Positions 25,126 through 35,488 are shown, counted from the stretch's first letter. The stretch is DNA of 45,560 nt from Comamonas sp. lk (GCA_945865675.1 CAMBFO010000008.1:1-45560); one strand, 5' to 3'. The notes: generated by a model from the sequence alone, not told the origin. Made by a program: numbers and translations.

Positions 25126-26079
25126 ATGTCTGTAAGCCCCTCCGCTGCGCCCCCGAGCCCCCCACCATCCCGCCTGGCCAGCGGTTTGACACTGGCGGTG
25201 CTGGGTGCGGTGGCCTTTAGCGGCAAGGCCATCATCGTCAAATTGGCTTACCGCCATGGTGTCGATGCCGTCACGCTCTTGATGCTGCGCATGGCCTTGG
25301 CCTTGCCGTTTTTTCTCCTGATGGCTTGGTGGGCGGGGCGCGAGCGCAATGGCCTTAGGCCCGCTGCGCTGCACTGGCGCGATGGCCTAGGCATTGTTTG
25401 GTTGGGATTCACCGGCTATTACCTGGCCAGCTTTTTGGACTTTGCCGGCCTGGCCTATATCAGCGCCTCGTTTGAACGTCTGATTCTGTACCTCAATCCC
25501 ACGCTGGTCGTCTTGCTCGGGGCCCTGCTGTACCGGCGCAGGATCAGCCGGTACCAGTGGCTGGGTCTGGCCATTAGCTATGGCGGTGTGTTGCTAGTCT
25601 TTGGCCATGAAGCACATTTGTCCGGCGAGGGCGTGTGGCTGGGCTCGGCGCTGGTGTTTGGTAGCGCAGTGAGTTATGCCTTGTATCTTTCCTATAGCGG
25701 CGAATTGGTGCGCCGCCTGGGCGCTTTACGTCTGGTGGGCTGGGCCAGCGCCGTGGCCTGTGTTTTGTGTATTGCGCAGTTTCTGGTCCTGCGGCCCCTT
25801 GCCGGTTTAGGGGATCTGGCGCCGCAGGTATGGACCCTGTCGCTTATCAATGCGTCGGTCTGCACGGTGGTGCCAGTGGTTTTGGTGATGATGGGCATTG
25901 AACGTTTAGGCGCCGGTCTGGCAGCGCAGGTGGGTATGGTTGGCCCCATGTCGACCTTGATGATGGCTGCCGTGTTTTTGGACGAGCCCTTGACCGCCTG
26001 GGTGCTAGGCGGCACGGTGCTGGTGGTGGCCGGTGTGTTTGTTTGTACGCGCAGCCCGCTGGCGGCGCCTGCGCAATAA
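25126..26079 (+). CDS. EamA (DMT) family transporter
   Basis: A 317-residue inner-membrane protein with about ten hydrophobic helices in two EamA repeats, as in the drug/metabolite transporter superfamily. Helix 1 begins at SGLTLAVLGAVAFSGKAIIV after a Ser/Pro-rich leader; the second repeat begins near GEGVWLGSALVFGSAVSYAL, and the end has MMAAVFLDEPLTAWVLGG, a common EamA segment. The start is uncertain: ATG at 25126 has no ribosome binding site, while an in-frame TTG at 25090 follows AAGGAG with only three bases between. Substrates of this family range from amino acids to metabolites and cannot be told here. Confidence 0.85.
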   Translation: MSVSPSAAPPSPPPSRLASGLTLAVLGAVAFSGKAIIVKLAYRHGVDAVTLLMLRMALALPFFLLMAWWAGRERNGLRPAALHWRDGLGIVWLGFTGYYLASFLDFAGLAYISASFERLILYLNPTLVVLLGALLYRRRISRYQWLGLAISYGGVLLVFGHEAHLSGEGVWLGSALVFGSAVSYALYLSYSGELVRRLGALRLVGWASAVACVLCIAQFLVLRPLAGLGDLAPQVWTLSLINASVCTVVPVVLVMMGIERLGAGLAAQVGMVGPMSTLMMAAVFLDEPLTAWVLGGTVLVVAGVFVCTRSPLAAPAQ

Positions 26080-26157
26080 GCGCTTAGCATCCGGCAATGC
26101 CGACCCGGCTAGCAGGCGGCTCGGGCGACACTATATTTTTGAACTCTGGAGTAAGGC

Positions 26158-26952
26158 ATGGACTTAGGAATAAAGGGCCGTTGGGCTTTGGTCTGCGGCG
26201 CCAGCCGCGGTTTGGGTTTTGGCTGCGCGCAAGCGCTGGTGCGTGAGGGCGTGCATGTGCTGATGGTGGCGCGCAGGCCCGATGTGCTGGCCGCTGCCGC
26301 CGCACAACTGGTCGCTGAGGATGCCGCTGCCAGTGGCGCGCAAGTACTTCATTGCGCGGCAGATATCACCACAGCGCAAGGGCGTGCTGCCGTATTTGCT
26401 ATCCGCAGCGACTTTGATATGGTGGTCACCAACGCCGGTGGTCCGCCACCGGGCACCTTTCGCGACTGGGACCGTGAGGCCTGGCTGCGCGCGCTGGACG
26501 CCAATATGCTTACGCCCATCGAACTGATCAAAGCGACGGTCGATGGTATGGCCGCACGTGGTTTTGGCCGCATCATCAACATCACCTCGGGTGCGGTGAA
26601 GGCACCTATCGACATGCTGGGCTTGTCCAACGGCGCGCGCAGTGGCCTGACGGGTTTTGTCGCTGGGCTGGCGCGCTCCGGCATCGCCGCCCAGGGCGTA
26701 ACGATCAACAACCTGTTGCCCGGACCGTTTGACACCGACCGCTTGCAAGGCCTGTTTGCCAGTGCGGCACAAAAAACCGGACAAAGTGCGCAAGCCCTGG
26801 CCGACACACGCCGCAAAGGTATACCGGTCCAGCGCTTTGGCACGCCAGAAGAATTCGGTGCTGCCTGCGCGTTTTTATGCAGCCCACTGGCCGGTTTTAT
26901 CACCGGCCAAAACCTGTTGCTCGATGGTGGAGCTTTTGGCGGTACGTTTTAG
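26158..26952 (+). CDS. SDR family oxidoreductase with atypical active site
   Basis: A 264-residue short-chain dehydrogenase/reductase fold. The cofactor motif is GASRGLG (14-20), and TNAGG (91-95) corresponds to the structural NNAG. Ser144 (ITSGAVK) is at the catalytic serine position, but the residue 13 further on, normally Tyr, is Ser157, and the one four beyond that, normally Lys, is Arg161 (LSNGARSG). Classical dehydrogenase chemistry is therefore doubtful. I recall other SDRs with a similar LSN-x-x-R pattern, so this is probably a divergent branch rather than a damaged gene. A good GGAG site precedes the ATG. It stands alone, convergent with the next transporter gene. Confidence 0.9.
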   Translation: MDLGIKGRWALVCGASRGLGFGCAQALVREGVHVLMVARRPDVLAAAAAQLVAEDAAASGAQVLHCAADITTAQGRAAVFAIRSDFDMVVTNAGGPPPGTFRDWDREAWLRALDANMLTPIELIKATVDGMAARGFGRIINITSGAVKAPIDMLGLSNGARSGLTGFVAGLARSGIAAQGVTINNLLPGPFDTDRLQGLFASAAQKTGQSAQALADTRRKGIPVQRFGTPEEFGAACAFLCSPLAGFITGQNLLLDGGAFGGTF

Positions 26953-27023
26953 CTGCATGTGGTGGCCGGCGCCAAATTGCTTTGCTGGTTATTGGAAACC
27001 GGGCCGACCCACAATGCGCGAAT

Positions 27024-27962
27024 CTAGGCCTCCGTTTTGGCCGGCGCCGTCTTGCGCGCCGACAAGACAATGCCCGCGGCAATCAGCGCAAAGGCTGCCG
27101 CGTGGAATAGTTGCGGTGATTCCCCTAGAAAAATCGTCGACAGCAGTGCGGCAAACAAGGGGATGAGGTTCATAAAGAACCCGGCCACCGAGGGTCCGAC
27201 CAGGGCCACCCCGGCACCCCAGGCGCGGTAAGACAAGACCGCAGGCCCGAGCCCAATAAACGCCAGCGCAGCGGCCAATGGCCAGCCCGGCTCCAGCCGG
27301 GCATCGGTTAGCGTCCATTCCATCGAGGCACAGCCCAGGGCGCCGACCAGACCGAATACGGTTTGCGCCAGTAAAAAAGCTGCCCAGTCAGCGCGAATCG
27401 GTGCCGACTCGGCGCTGGGATGGGCCAGCATCCAGCTGTAAAACGCCCATCCGATGGCGGCGATCAGCATGTACACATCTCCGGCCACCAAATGAAAGCC
27501 CACCAGAATGTCCCACTGGCCGCGGCACATCACCAGCACCACGCCGGCAATAGACAAAACCGCGCCCAGCAATTGCCGCGCAGACACCGGCGTGCCAAAG
27601 AAAAAACGTCCGATGAGTAGCATCCACACCGGCGTGCTGGCGCCCACCAGCGTTACGTTCATGGCCGTAGAGGTGGTCAGCGCCAGGTACAACATGGCGT
27701 TGTAGCTGGCGATGCTCAGCGCGCCGAGCAAGGCGAAGCGCCGCCATTGCGCCCACAGCGGGCTGTCTTTGCGAAGTACCCAGCCTGCCATGGGCAGCAG
27801 CACGCAAAACGCGATCAGCCAGCGAAACAAATTGAGCGTCATTGGTGAGATCAGGTCTTGCACCATGCGGCCAATGACAGCATTACCGGCCCACAGGATG
27901 GTGGCTAGTGTCAGTAACAGCGCCGCTTTGCCGCTCGTGTGCAGGGGGGAGGGTGTGCGCAT
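27024..27962 (-). CDS. EamA (DMT) family transporter
   Basis: A 312-residue membrane protein with ten predicted helices in two EamA repeats. The first helix contains LLTLATILWAGNAVIGRMV, typical of the YdcZ/RhaT-like DMT exporters; IMFLGESPQ-like TIFLGESPQLFHAAAFALIAAG closes the second repeat. It is unrelated at sequence level to the transporter at 25126 beyond the shared fold. It reads against the SDR gene and is divergent from the quinone oxidoreductase. Probable function is efflux of a small metabolite or amino acid; the substrate is unknown. Confidence 0.88.
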   Translation of the reverse strand: MRTPSPLHTSGKAALLLTLATILWAGNAVIGRMVQDLISPMTLNLFRWLIAFCVLLPMAGWVLRKDSPLWAQWRRFALLGALSIASYNAMLYLALTTSTAMNVTLVGASTPVWMLLIGRFFFGTPVSARQLLGAVLSIAGVVLVMCRGQWDILVGFHLVAGDVYMLIAAIGWAFYSWMLAHPSAESAPIRADWAAFLLAQTVFGLVGALGCASMEWTLTDARLEPGWPLAAALAFIGLGPAVLSYRAWGAGVALVGPSVAGFFMNLIPLFAALLSTIFLGESPQLFHAAAFALIAAGIVLSARKTAPAKTEA

Positions 27963-28075
27963 GCTTGCACTGTAACCAGTCTATGCGCTCGGGCAATAGC
28001 GACTGGCCCGCCCACTTTGGTCGATGGCGGGATAATCGTCTGCTTTATTCAATCACACTTCGCTGGAGCCTACCC

Positions 28076-29071
28076 ATGTCCTCACCCTTGTCCCGTTCCA
28101 TCCAAATTGACCAGCACGGTGGCCCCGAGCAAATGCATCTGGTGCAAATCGCTGTCGGTGAGCCCGGCGCCGGCGAAGTGCGTATCCGTCACCATGCGAT
28201 TGGCCTCAACTACCTGGATGTGTACCAGCGCAGCGGTTTGTATCCCATGAATTTGCCGGTGCAACTGGGCATGGAGGCCGCTGGCGTGATCGAAGCCGTG
28301 GGCGAGGGCGTAACCCACCTGAAAGTAGGCGACCGCGCTGCCTACGCCAGCCAGCCGCCCGGCGCCTATTGCGAGCGTCGTGTGATGCCTGCCAAGTGCG
28401 TATGCAAATTGCGCGATGACATCAGCTTTGAAACCGGCGCTGCCATGATGCTCAAGGGCTTGACGGTGCAATACCTGCTCAAGCGCACCCAGCCGCAAGG
28501 CGGTTTGGCCGCCGGTGACTTCATTTTGTTCCATGCCGCTGCCGGTGGTGTGGGTTTGATTGCTTGCCAATGGGCCAAAGTCCTGGGCTTGCAACTCATT
28601 GGTACGGCAGGCTCGGACGACAAATGCGCACTGGCCAAGGCCAATGGCGCAGCCCATGTCATCAACTATGCCAAGGAAGATTTTCTGGCGCGGGTCAAGG
28701 AAATTACTGGCGGCAAGGGCGTGAAAGTGGTCTATGACTCGGTGGGCAAAGACACCTGGGATAAGTCGCTCGATTGCTTGTCGCCCTTTGGCCTGATGGC
28801 CAGCTTTGGCAATGCTTCGGGACCGGTAGCGCCATTTTCGCCCGGTATTCTCGGGCCCAAGGGCTCAATTTACGTAACCCGCCAGACGCTTTTTAGTCAT
28901 ATTTCCACACGCGAACGCACCCAGGAAATGGCCGACGATTTGATGGATGTGGTCGCCAGCGGCAAGGTCCAGATCCACATCGGCCAACGCTATGCACTGC
29001 AAGACGTGCAGCAAGCGCACCGCGACCTGGAAGCGCGCAAGACAAGCGGTTGCACCATCCTGACCCTGTGA
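28076..29071 (+). CDS. NADPH:quinone oxidoreductase (zinc-less MDR family)
   Basis: A 331-residue medium-chain dehydrogenase/reductase of the quinone oxidoreductase type. It has the N-terminal catalytic domain (GLNYLDVYQRSGLYP, LGMEAAGVIEAVGEGV) and the cofactor-binding motif AAAGGVGLIACQWAK. The zinc-ligand cysteines of alcohol dehydrogenases are absent. It should reduce quinones or reactive enones by one or two electrons using NADPH. The start at 28076 has GGAG at about 28064-28067. Its stop overlaps the GTG of the next gene (GTGA), so the two are coupled. A GATAAT at 28031-28036 could be a -10 but lacks a partner -35. Confidence 0.94.
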   Translation: MSSPLSRSIQIDQHGGPEQMHLVQIAVGEPGAGEVRIRHHAIGLNYLDVYQRSGLYPMNLPVQLGMEAAGVIEAVGEGVTHLKVGDRAAYASQPPGAYCERRVMPAKCVCKLRDDISFETGAAMMLKGLTVQYLLKRTQPQGGLAAGDFILFHAAAGGVGLIACQWAKVLGLQLIGTAGSDDKCALAKANGAAHVINYAKEDFLARVKEITGGKGVKVVYDSVGKDTWDKSLDCLSPFGLMASFGNASGPVAPFSPGILGPKGSIYVTRQTLFSHISTRERTQEMADDLMDVVASGKVQIHIGQRYALQDVQQAHRDLEARKTSGCTILTL

Positions 29072-30762
29072 CCGGTAGCCCCGCCATCAGCCCTGGCCTG
29101 GCCCGGGTGCTTTGGGCGCTGATGGCGCTCACGCTAGGGGTCAACGCGGCCAGCATGCTCACGCCCATCATCAACGAGGGGGACTCGGTGCTGTACGCAG
29201 CACTGGCCCAGCAGATGCTCCAAAGTGGCGACTACCTGTCGCTGGTGTTGGATGGCAAAGACTGGCTGGACAAGCCGCATTTCCCGTTTTGGCTGGGCGC
29301 GCTGTTTTTCAAGCTGTTTGGCATCAGCGCTGGCAGCTACATACTGCCGGGCTTTGTGTTCCATGTGCTGGGAGGCTATTACACCTACCGCCTGGCGCGC
29401 ACGCTGTATGGCCGCGATGCCGCCTTGCTGGCCTTGTTGGTGTATCTGTCAACTTACCATGTGATGTACACCACCAGTGCCTTGAAGGCCGAGGCCTTTT
29501 TGAACGGCAGCGTCATGGGGGCCTGTTATTACTGCCTGCGTCTGGATGCGACGGGTCGGGCCAAGCATATGTTGCTGGCGGCCTTGTTTAGTGCCTGTGC
29601 ACTGATGACCAAAGGCGTCTTTACGCTGGTCACTATCGGTAGCGGACTGTTTTTTTTGTGGGCTTACCAAGGGCGTTTAACGCAATTGCTGCGCCTGCGT
29701 TGGTGGTTGATGCTTGGCCTGACTTTGTTGTTTACCGCACCAGAGTTAGTTGCTTTGTATTGGCAGTTTGATTTGCACCCGGAGAAAACTGTATTCGGCG
29801 GTCAGGGCGTCTCGGGCGTCCGTTTTTTCTTTTGGGACAGCCAGTTTGGCCGCTTTTTCAATTCAGGTCCCATCACGAACGATGGCGGTAATCCCTGGTA
29901 CTTTGTGCATGTATTTCTATGGGCTTTTTTGCCCTGGGTCGCCTCTTTTGGCGCTGCGCTCTGGTCGGGCCTAAGGTCCTTTGCGGGCTCGGCCAGCGGC
30001 CAGCGGGATGCCTTCGTGTATCTGTGCGCCAGCTTTTTCGTAAGCTTTGCGATGTTCAGCGCCACCGCATTTCAGTTGGACTATTACACCGTCATCGTGT
30101 ACCCCTTTGCCGCGATCTTGTGCGGCCGGTTTTTACTGCGCTGTCTAGATGCAGGGCAGGGCAAGGCAGTTTGGATAGGGCAGTGGGTTTGCACGGTGTT
30201 GGCGCTGGGTTTGGGTCTGGGCGTTGCGGTGCAAGTCGGAGATGCGGGCTTGCTTACCTTTTTGCTGGGCGCTTGCCTGCTGGCGGCACTGGCCGTCTGG
30301 CGCTGGAGACTTTGGCAAAGAGCCGGTGTCTTGCTGGCCTTGCCGGTACTTTCGGTCAATATTTTGTACGCCTCGCTTGAGGGTATGACCTATATCGCTC
30401 AAACACGCTACAGCGTGCCTTACAACGTTTTGCCGGTACTGGCCAGTAGCCCGGGCACTGCGGTGCTAGTCCATGGCATGGACCCCACAGTTGCTTGGGA
30501 AATCGGTCTGTACCGCCGCAGCGCGCCCAGCCTGCGTATGGAGATGATGGATGCTTCCGTTGAAAAGCCCAAAGACTATTTTTTGCTGATTAAAAGTGAA
30601 GCGCTGCCCGCATTGAGCGCGTCCTTGGGGCCGCACCGGCTGGTGCATCAAGGCCAATGGGTGGACCACAAAACCGGCTTGTTGCCGCGCCAGATCAATC
30701 TGGCCAAAGGTACAGAGCCTTTGGAGTCGTTCAGCGTGTTGCGCGTGGGGCCTGCCAGCTAG
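29068..30762 (+). CDS. Membrane glycosyltransferase, GT39/ArnT-like
   Basis: A 564-residue integral membrane protein with roughly eleven hydrophobic helices. The first periplasmic loop carries an acidic pair (NEGDSVLYAALA) and the motif WLDKPHFPFWL, which matches the DKP-type signature of the ArnT/PMT (GT39) family that moves sugars from polyprenyl carriers to lipid A or proteins. The C-terminal 130 residues form a soluble periplasmic domain. Translation starts at a GTG (29068) within the stop of the quinone oxidoreductase gene. The pairing with that gene is unexplained. The acceptor, whether lipid, glycan or protein, cannot be told from sequence. Confidence 0.85.
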   Translation: MTGSPAISPGLARVLWALMALTLGVNAASMLTPIINEGDSVLYAALAQQMLQSGDYLSLVLDGKDWLDKPHFPFWLGALFFKLFGISAGSYILPGFVFHVLGGYYTYRLARTLYGRDAALLALLVYLSTYHVMYTTSALKAEAFLNGSVMGACYYCLRLDATGRAKHMLLAALFSACALMTKGVFTLVTIGSGLFFLWAYQGRLTQLLRLRWWLMLGLTLLFTAPELVALYWQFDLHPEKTVFGGQGVSGVRFFFWDSQFGRFFNSGPITNDGGNPWYFVHVFLWAFLPWVASFGAALWSGLRSFAGSASGQRDAFVYLCASFFVSFAMFSATAFQLDYYTVIVYPFAAILCGRFLLRCLDAGQGKAVWIGQWVCTVLALGLGLGVAVQVGDAGLLTFLLGACLLAALAVWRWRLWQRAGVLLALPVLSVNILYASLEGMTYIAQTRYSVPYNVLPVLASSPGTAVLVHGMDPTVAWEIGLYRRSAPSLRMEMMDASVEKPKDYFLLIKSEALPALSASLGPHRLVHQGQWVDHKTGLLPRQINLAKGTEPLESFSVLRVGPAS

Positions 30763-30781
30763 GTAGCCGGCAGGGTCTCAG

Positions 30782-31279
30782 TCAGGTCGAGCGGCTGCGC
30801 CGCACGCGAAGTATCTCGTCCAGTATCAGGCAAGTAGCGCCCAGGGTGATAGCGCTGTCGGCCACGTTAAAGGCGGGGAAGTGCATGGCCATCCAATGAA
30901 AATCCAAAAAATCAACTACATAGCCGTAAAGCACGCGGTCAATAACATTACCCACTGCGCCGCCCAACACCAAGGTAATGGCAAAGCAAAACAATTTTTC
31001 ACCGGTATGGCTGTTCAGCAGCCAGACCATGAACACCGCAGCCACCGAGCCTAGGCCGGTAAAAAACCAACGCTGCCAGCCCGATGCGTCGGCCAGGAAG
31101 GAAAACGCGGCCCCGCTGTTGTGCGCGCGCACGATATTGAAAAACTCGGTGACCATGCGGCTATCACCCAATTGCATGCTGCCGACGATGAGTAACTTGG
31201 TGAACTGGTCTGCCAGCACAATCAAGAGCGCAATGGCCAGCCAATGGAGTAAACGCAGGCCTCCCCGATGCCGTGCCAT
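30782..31279 (-). CDS. lspA: Lipoprotein signal peptidase (signal peptidase II)
   Basis: A 165-residue four-helix inner-membrane aspartyl protease that cleaves signal peptides from prolipoproteins. The catalytic aspartates lie in [19 protein letters not shown] and [21 protein letters not shown] and [10 protein letters not shown] are also characteristic. The ATG at 31279 shares one base with the ileS stop codon (TAATG), implying coupling; a GTG/ATG further upstream would lie inside ileS. It completes the conserved order ribF-ileS-lspA and converges on the GT39 gene with a 19-base gap. Confidence 0.96.
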   Translation of the reverse strand: MARHRGGLRLLHWLAIALLIVLADQFTKLLIVGSMQLGDSRMVTEFFNIVRAHNSGAAFSFLADASGWQRWFFTGLGSVAAVFMVWLLNSHTGEKLFCFAITLVLGGAVGNVIDRVLYGYVVDFLDFHWMAMHFPAFNVADSAITLGATCLILDEILRVRRSRST

Positions 31280-34221
31280 TACGCCACCTGCCGGCTTTCG
31301 CCGTCGCCCAATAAATTGCTGACGCAGCGCCCACAAATCGTCGGGTGGGCGGCATCACTGCCGGGCGCCATGCGGGTCTCTTCCACATAGTGCCAGCAGC
31401 GTTCGCACTTGGTCGCACTGGCAGCCCGTGCCTCCACGGCCAAGGCCTCGCCTTGCAGCAGTGTGACGGTAGAACTTATGAACACATAGCGCAAGTCGGC
31501 GCCCAGGCTGTGCAGCAAGGCCAGATCTTGCGCGTTGGCGGTGATGCGGACTGCTGCTTGCAGCGATGCGCCTACCAGCCCGGCGACACGCAGTACTTCG
31601 ATTTCTTTGTTCACCGCTTCGCGGATTTCGCGGATGCGCGCCCATTTGGCGTTCAGCGCTTCGTCGGCTGCCAGCAGCGGCGTGTAGGTCGCGAAAAAGA
31701 TGGATTCGCGCTGAGCCTGTGGCGCTTTGCCTTCAGCGGCCAGGGTGGCCCAGGCCTCTTCGGCGGTGAAGCTGAGAAAAGGCGCCATCCAGCGCAGCAT
31801 GGCCTGGGTAATCTGCCACAAAGCGGTTTGTGCGCTGCGCCGCGCATGCGAGGCGGCAGCCGTGGTGTAGAGCCGATCTTTGAGCACGTCCAAATAAAAC
31901 GCGCCCAGGTCTTCCGAGCAATACACCTGTAATTTGGAGACCACAGGATGGAATTCGTAGCGCCCGAAATGGCCGCCTTCAAACACCTGCCGGTCTGCAT
32001 TCCAATGGCCCGCAATATCGGCTTGCAAGCGGGCGGCACGGCTGATAGCGTAACGATCCACTTCCAGCATCGAGCCAAAAGGCACGGTGTCCTTGCCCGG
32101 GTCAAAGTCGCTCACATTGGCCAGCAAAAACTTCAGGGTATTGCGCACGCGGCGGTAGGTGTCCACCACGCGCGCCAGAATTTTGTCGTCAATATTCAGG
32201 TCGCCCGAATAGTCGGTAGAGGCCACCCACAGACGAATGATTTCGGCGCCCAGTTTTTGCGTCACTTCTTGCGGCGCAACCGTATTGCCCAGGCTTTTGC
32301 TCATTTTGCGGCCCTGGCCGTCGGTGGCAAAACCGTGGGTCAATAGCCCCCGGTACGGCGCGCGGTCATACAAGGCGCAACCGAGCAACAAGGAACTGTG
32401 GAACCAACCTCGGTGTTGGTCGTGGCCTTCTAGATACAAGTCGGCTTCGGGTCCTGTTTCGTGAAACGGTGCTCTATCGTAGGCGTCTTTGTGGCTGCCG
32501 CGCAGCACATGTTCAAAGGTGGAGCCCGAGTCAAACCAGACTTCCAAAATATCGGTGCTCTTGCTGTACTCATCCGCCTGGGCGGTGGTGCCCTTTCCTT
32601 GGGCCAACAGCAACTGCTGCACGTCCCTCACATCTGCGCGGCTCCAGGCCTCGATGCCGCCCTGTTCCACCATGCTCGCGGCGATGTCCAAAATCTCCAT
32701 GGTGTCCGGGTGCAACTCGCCGCTGTCTTTGTGCAGCAAAAATGGCACTGGTACGCCCCAGCTGCGCTGGCGCGAAATACACCAGTCGGGCCGGTTGGCA
32801 ATCATGTCGCGCAAACGGGTTTTGCCGTTTTCAGGGTAGAACTGGGTTTGCTCAATCGCATCCAGCGCCAATCGGCGCAGCGTTTTGGACGCTTTGTCTT
32901 TGGTGAACACGCCTTCGCCTTGGTCCATGCGCACAAACCATTGCGCCGCCGCACGGTAAATGACCGGCGTTTTATGCCGCCAGCAATGCGGGTAGCTGTG
33001 CGTGATGCCCTGCGTCGCCATCAAGCGCCCGGCGTTTTTCAAGGTTTCCAAAATTTGCGGCACGGCTTTCCAGATGTGCTGACCACCAAACAAGGGGAAG
33101 TCGGCGGCATATGCGCCGTTGCCTTGCACCGGGTTCAGGATGGCGTCGTAGGCCAGGCCTTGGGCGACGCAGGAGTTGAAGTCTTCCACGCCGTAAGCGG
33201 GCGAGGAATGCACGATACCGGTGCCGTCATCGGCGGTGGCGTAATCGGCCAAATACACCGGAGCGGAGCGGGCGTAGCCGGGGTCGACATGGGACAAGGG
33301 GTGGTGAAAGGCGATATGGTCCAGCGCTTTGCCTTCCACAGCGGCCAGTACCGTGCCTTGCAATTGCCAGCGCTCCAGGCATTTGTCCACCAGCGACTGC
33401 GCGCACAACATCAGGCCGCGCGAGGTGTCCACCAGCGCGTAGACCAAAGCCGGATTGAGGTTGAGAGCCTGGTTGGCCGGAATCGTCCACGCAGTAGTGG
33501 TCCAAATGACGGCAAAAGCTTCTTTGTCCAGCTTGGGCAGCCCAAAAGCCTTGGCCAACTTGTCCGGCTCGGCACATAAAAACGCCACATCCAGCGTGTC
33601 GCTTTTTTTATCGGCATATTCAATTTCAAACTCGGCCAAGGACGAGCCGCAATCAAAACACCAATACACCGGCTTCAAACCCCGGTACACAAAGCCGCGT
33701 TCGATCACGCGTTTGAAGGCACGGATTTCACCGGCCTCATTGGCCGGGTCCATGGTGCGGTAAGGGCGCTCCCAATCGCCCAATACGCCCAGGCGCTGAA
33801 AGTCTTCGCGTTGTTGGTCGATTTGCTCGGTGGCAAAGGCGCGGCTTTTGGCCTGCATATCGTCGCGGCTGAGCTTGCGCCCGTGCAGCTTTTCGATGGC
33901 GTTTTCAATCGGCAAACCATGGCAGTCCCAGCCGGGGATGTATTGCGCGTCAAAGCCAGCCAATTGGCGGCTTTTCACAATCATGTCTTTGAGCACTTTG
34001 TTCAGCGCATGGCCGATGTGCAATTTGCCGTTGGCATAGGGCGGGCCGTCGTGCAACACAAACAAGGGTTGGCCCTGGCGCGCCACGCGCAGGCGCTTGT
34101 ACAGGCCCGCCTCGCTCCAGGTCTTGGCCCAGGCGGGCTCGCGCTTGGGCAGGTCGCCGCGCATGGGAAAGGGCGTGTCGGGCAGGTTCAGGGTGCTGCG
34201 GTAGTCGGGGGCTTCGGTCAT
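31279..34221 (-). CDS. ileS: Isoleucyl-tRNA synthetase
   Basis: A 980-residue class I aminoacyl-tRNA synthetase. The HIGH motif is in [11 protein letters not shown] (68-71) and KMSKS is at about 639-643 ([10 protein letters not shown]). A large editing domain lies between them. The C-terminus has the zinc-finger [15 protein letters not shown] followed by CGRCVSNL, as in the bacterial type. Length is slightly above the E. coli enzyme (938). It lies between ribF and lspA on the minus strand, with a 121-base gap after ribF that shows no convincing promoter or leader regulation. Confidence 0.98.
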   Translation of the reverse strand: MTEAPDYRSTLNLPDTPFPMRGDLPKREPAWAKTWSEAGLYKRLRVARQGQPLFVLHDGPPYANGKLHIGHALNKVLKDMIVKSRQLAGFDAQYIPGWDCHGLPIENAIEKLHGRKLSRDDMQAKSRAFATEQIDQQREDFQRLGVLGDWERPYRTMDPANEAGEIRAFKRVIERGFVYRGLKPVYWCFDCGSSLAEFEIEYADKKSDTLDVAFLCAEPDKLAKAFGLPKLDKEAFAVIWTTTAWTIPANQALNLNPALVYALVDTSRGLMLCAQSLVDKCLERWQLQGTVLAAVEGKALDHIAFHHPLSHVDPGYARSAPVYLADYATADDGTGIVHSSPAYGVEDFNSCVAQGLAYDAILNPVQGNGAYAADFPLFGGQHIWKAVPQILETLKNAGRLMATQGITHSYPHCWRHKTPVIYRAAAQWFVRMDQGEGVFTKDKASKTLRRLALDAIEQTQFYPENGKTRLRDMIANRPDWCISRQRSWGVPVPFLLHKDSGELHPDTMEILDIAASMVEQGGIEAWSRADVRDVQQLLLAQGKGTTAQADEYSKSTDILEVWFDSGSTFEHVLRGSHKDAYDRAPFHETGPEADLYLEGHDQHRGWFHSSLLLGCALYDRAPYRGLLTHGFATDGQGRKMSKSLGNTVAPQEVTQKLGAEIIRLWVASTDYSGDLNIDDKILARVVDTYRRVRNTLKFLLANVSDFDPGKDTVPFGSMLEVDRYAISRAARLQADIAGHWNADRQVFEGGHFGRYEFHPVVSKLQVYCSEDLGAFYLDVLKDRLYTTAAASHARRSAQTALWQITQAMLRWMAPFLSFTAEEAWATLAAEGKAPQAQRESIFFATYTPLLAADEALNAKWARIREIREAVNKEIEVLRVAGLVGASLQAAVRITANAQDLALLHSLGADLRYVFISSTVTLLQGEALAVEARAASATKCERCWHYVEETRMAPGSDAAHPTICGRCVSNLLGDGESRQVA

Positions 34222-34342
34222 ACAAGTCTCAGGTACTGGCTTTGGGGGCCGTTATCGGGTGGGGTGGGCTGCGCGGCTAGGGGCGTCAGCTTGCGCTGTA
34301 GGGGAGCGCTTGGCGCGGGGCAAGGTGCGCCGGTCTGCCCTG

Positions 34343-35317
34343 TCAAATTCGGGCGGCGAGCCAGGCGCGGGCATCGTCGCAGTCGCGCTGTATACCTTGG
34401 GTCAGGGCGTCCAGGCCATCGTATTTGCGTTCGTCGTGTAGTTTGTGCAGCAGTTCCACGCTGGCAATTTTACCGTAGCCCCCGTCTTGGCCCAGGCTAG
34501 CAGGCCAGTCTAGGCAGTGGGTTTCCAGCAGCACGCGCCCACCGTTCACATCATCGGGATCTAGCGAAGGGCGCACGCCCAGATTGGCCACTCCGGCGAT
34601 GGGCTTGTCCGTCAGGCCGTGTACCAGCACCACGAAGATGCCGCTGGTAGCGGGCTTCCAGCGCGGAAAACGCAGGTTTAAGGTGCGAAAACCCAGTGTA
34701 CGCCCGAGCTTGCGGCCATGCACGATGTGGCCGGAAATCCGGTAAGGGCGGCCCAGCAGGCGCGCTGCCTGCGCCATGTTTCCGTCGGCCAGGGCGGAGC
34801 GCACGGCGGAGCTGGAGACCCGTAGGCCATGAACCTCGTAGCTGTTCATGCGTGCCACATCAAAGCCATGGGCCTCGCCGGCGGCATCCAACATGGCGTA
34901 ATCTCCGCTGCGTCCGGCACCAAAGCGAAAGTCGTCGCCCACCAGCACATAGCGTGCGCCCAGGCCTTGCAGTAGCACGTTTTGCACAAAATCCTGCGGG
35001 CTTTGGCCGGCCAGCGCTGCGTTAAAGGGTAGCACCACGGTCTGGTCCACGCCGCATTGGGCCAGTTCCTGCAATTTGTCGCGCAAGGTGCCCACCCGGC
35101 TGGGGGCCAGCTCGGGGCGTTGCAGTTGCAGGGCGAAGTAGTCGCGTGGATGTGGCTCGAAAGTTAGCACGCAACTGGGCACGCCGCGCTGCTGCGCCTC
35201 GCTGCGCAAGAGCGCCAGCATGGCCTGGTGGCCGCGGTGTACGCCGTCGAAATTACCAATGGTCAGTGCGCATGCCGGGGCGAGGCCCGGATGCTGGTAG
35301 CCGCGGAAAAATTGCAT
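34343..35317 (-). CDS. ribF: Bifunctional riboflavin kinase / FAD synthetase
   Basis: A 324-residue enzyme that makes FMN and then FAD from riboflavin. The N-terminal adenylyltransferase domain has TIGNFDGVHRGHQAML and the loop GDDFRFGAGRSGD; the C-terminal kinase domain has the flavin/Mg-binding segment GRTLGFRTLNL, where many relatives have GFPTANL (the Thr and Asn are kept). The segment DERKYDGLDALTQGIQRD closes the kinase fold. It is the first gene of ribF-ileS-lspA and is divergent from the HNH gene. No FMN riboswitch is visible upstream. Confidence 0.96.
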   Translation of the reverse strand: MQFFRGYQHPGLAPACALTIGNFDGVHRGHQAMLALLRSEAQQRGVPSCVLTFEPHPRDYFALQLQRPELAPSRVGTLRDKLQELAQCGVDQTVVLPFNAALAGQSPQDFVQNVLLQGLGARYVLVGDDFRFGAGRSGDYAMLDAAGEAHGFDVARMNSYEVHGLRVSSSAVRSALADGNMAQAARLLGRPYRISGHIVHGRKLGRTLGFRTLNLRFPRWKPATSGIFVVLVHGLTDKPIAGVANLGVRPSLDPDDVNGGRVLLETHCLDWPASLGQDGGYGKIASVELLHKLHDERKYDGLDALTQGIQRDCDDARAWLAARI

Positions 35318-35477
35318 GGCTTTGAAATTTGATACTGGGGCTGGCCCCGGGTGGCCAGGGGCTGGGTCGGGATGTCACCGAAACAGGGTATATTGTGACG
35401 CAGCCCCTCTCCAGCCTTCAGGGCCACCAGCGGGGCCGCCCAGTGTGACGTGGTTTTCCCTGTGTCTTTGCTGATCT

Positions 35478-35484
35478 GGAGGAA
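35478..35484 (+). promoter_or_regulatory. Ribosome binding site that sets the TTG start of the HNH gene
   Basis: GGAGGAA at 35478-35484 lies four bases before the TTG at 35489. No ATG or GTG with a comparable site gives the conserved N-terminus KVLKLSAQG, so this site decides the start codon. Confidence 0.75.
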
Positions 35485-35488
35485 TTGT

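Noticed and set aside
30745-30781. CCTGCC/GGCAGG hairpin between the GT39 gene and lspA as a shared terminator
   Set aside because: The stem is six base pairs with a 12-base loop and has no T run on either strand.
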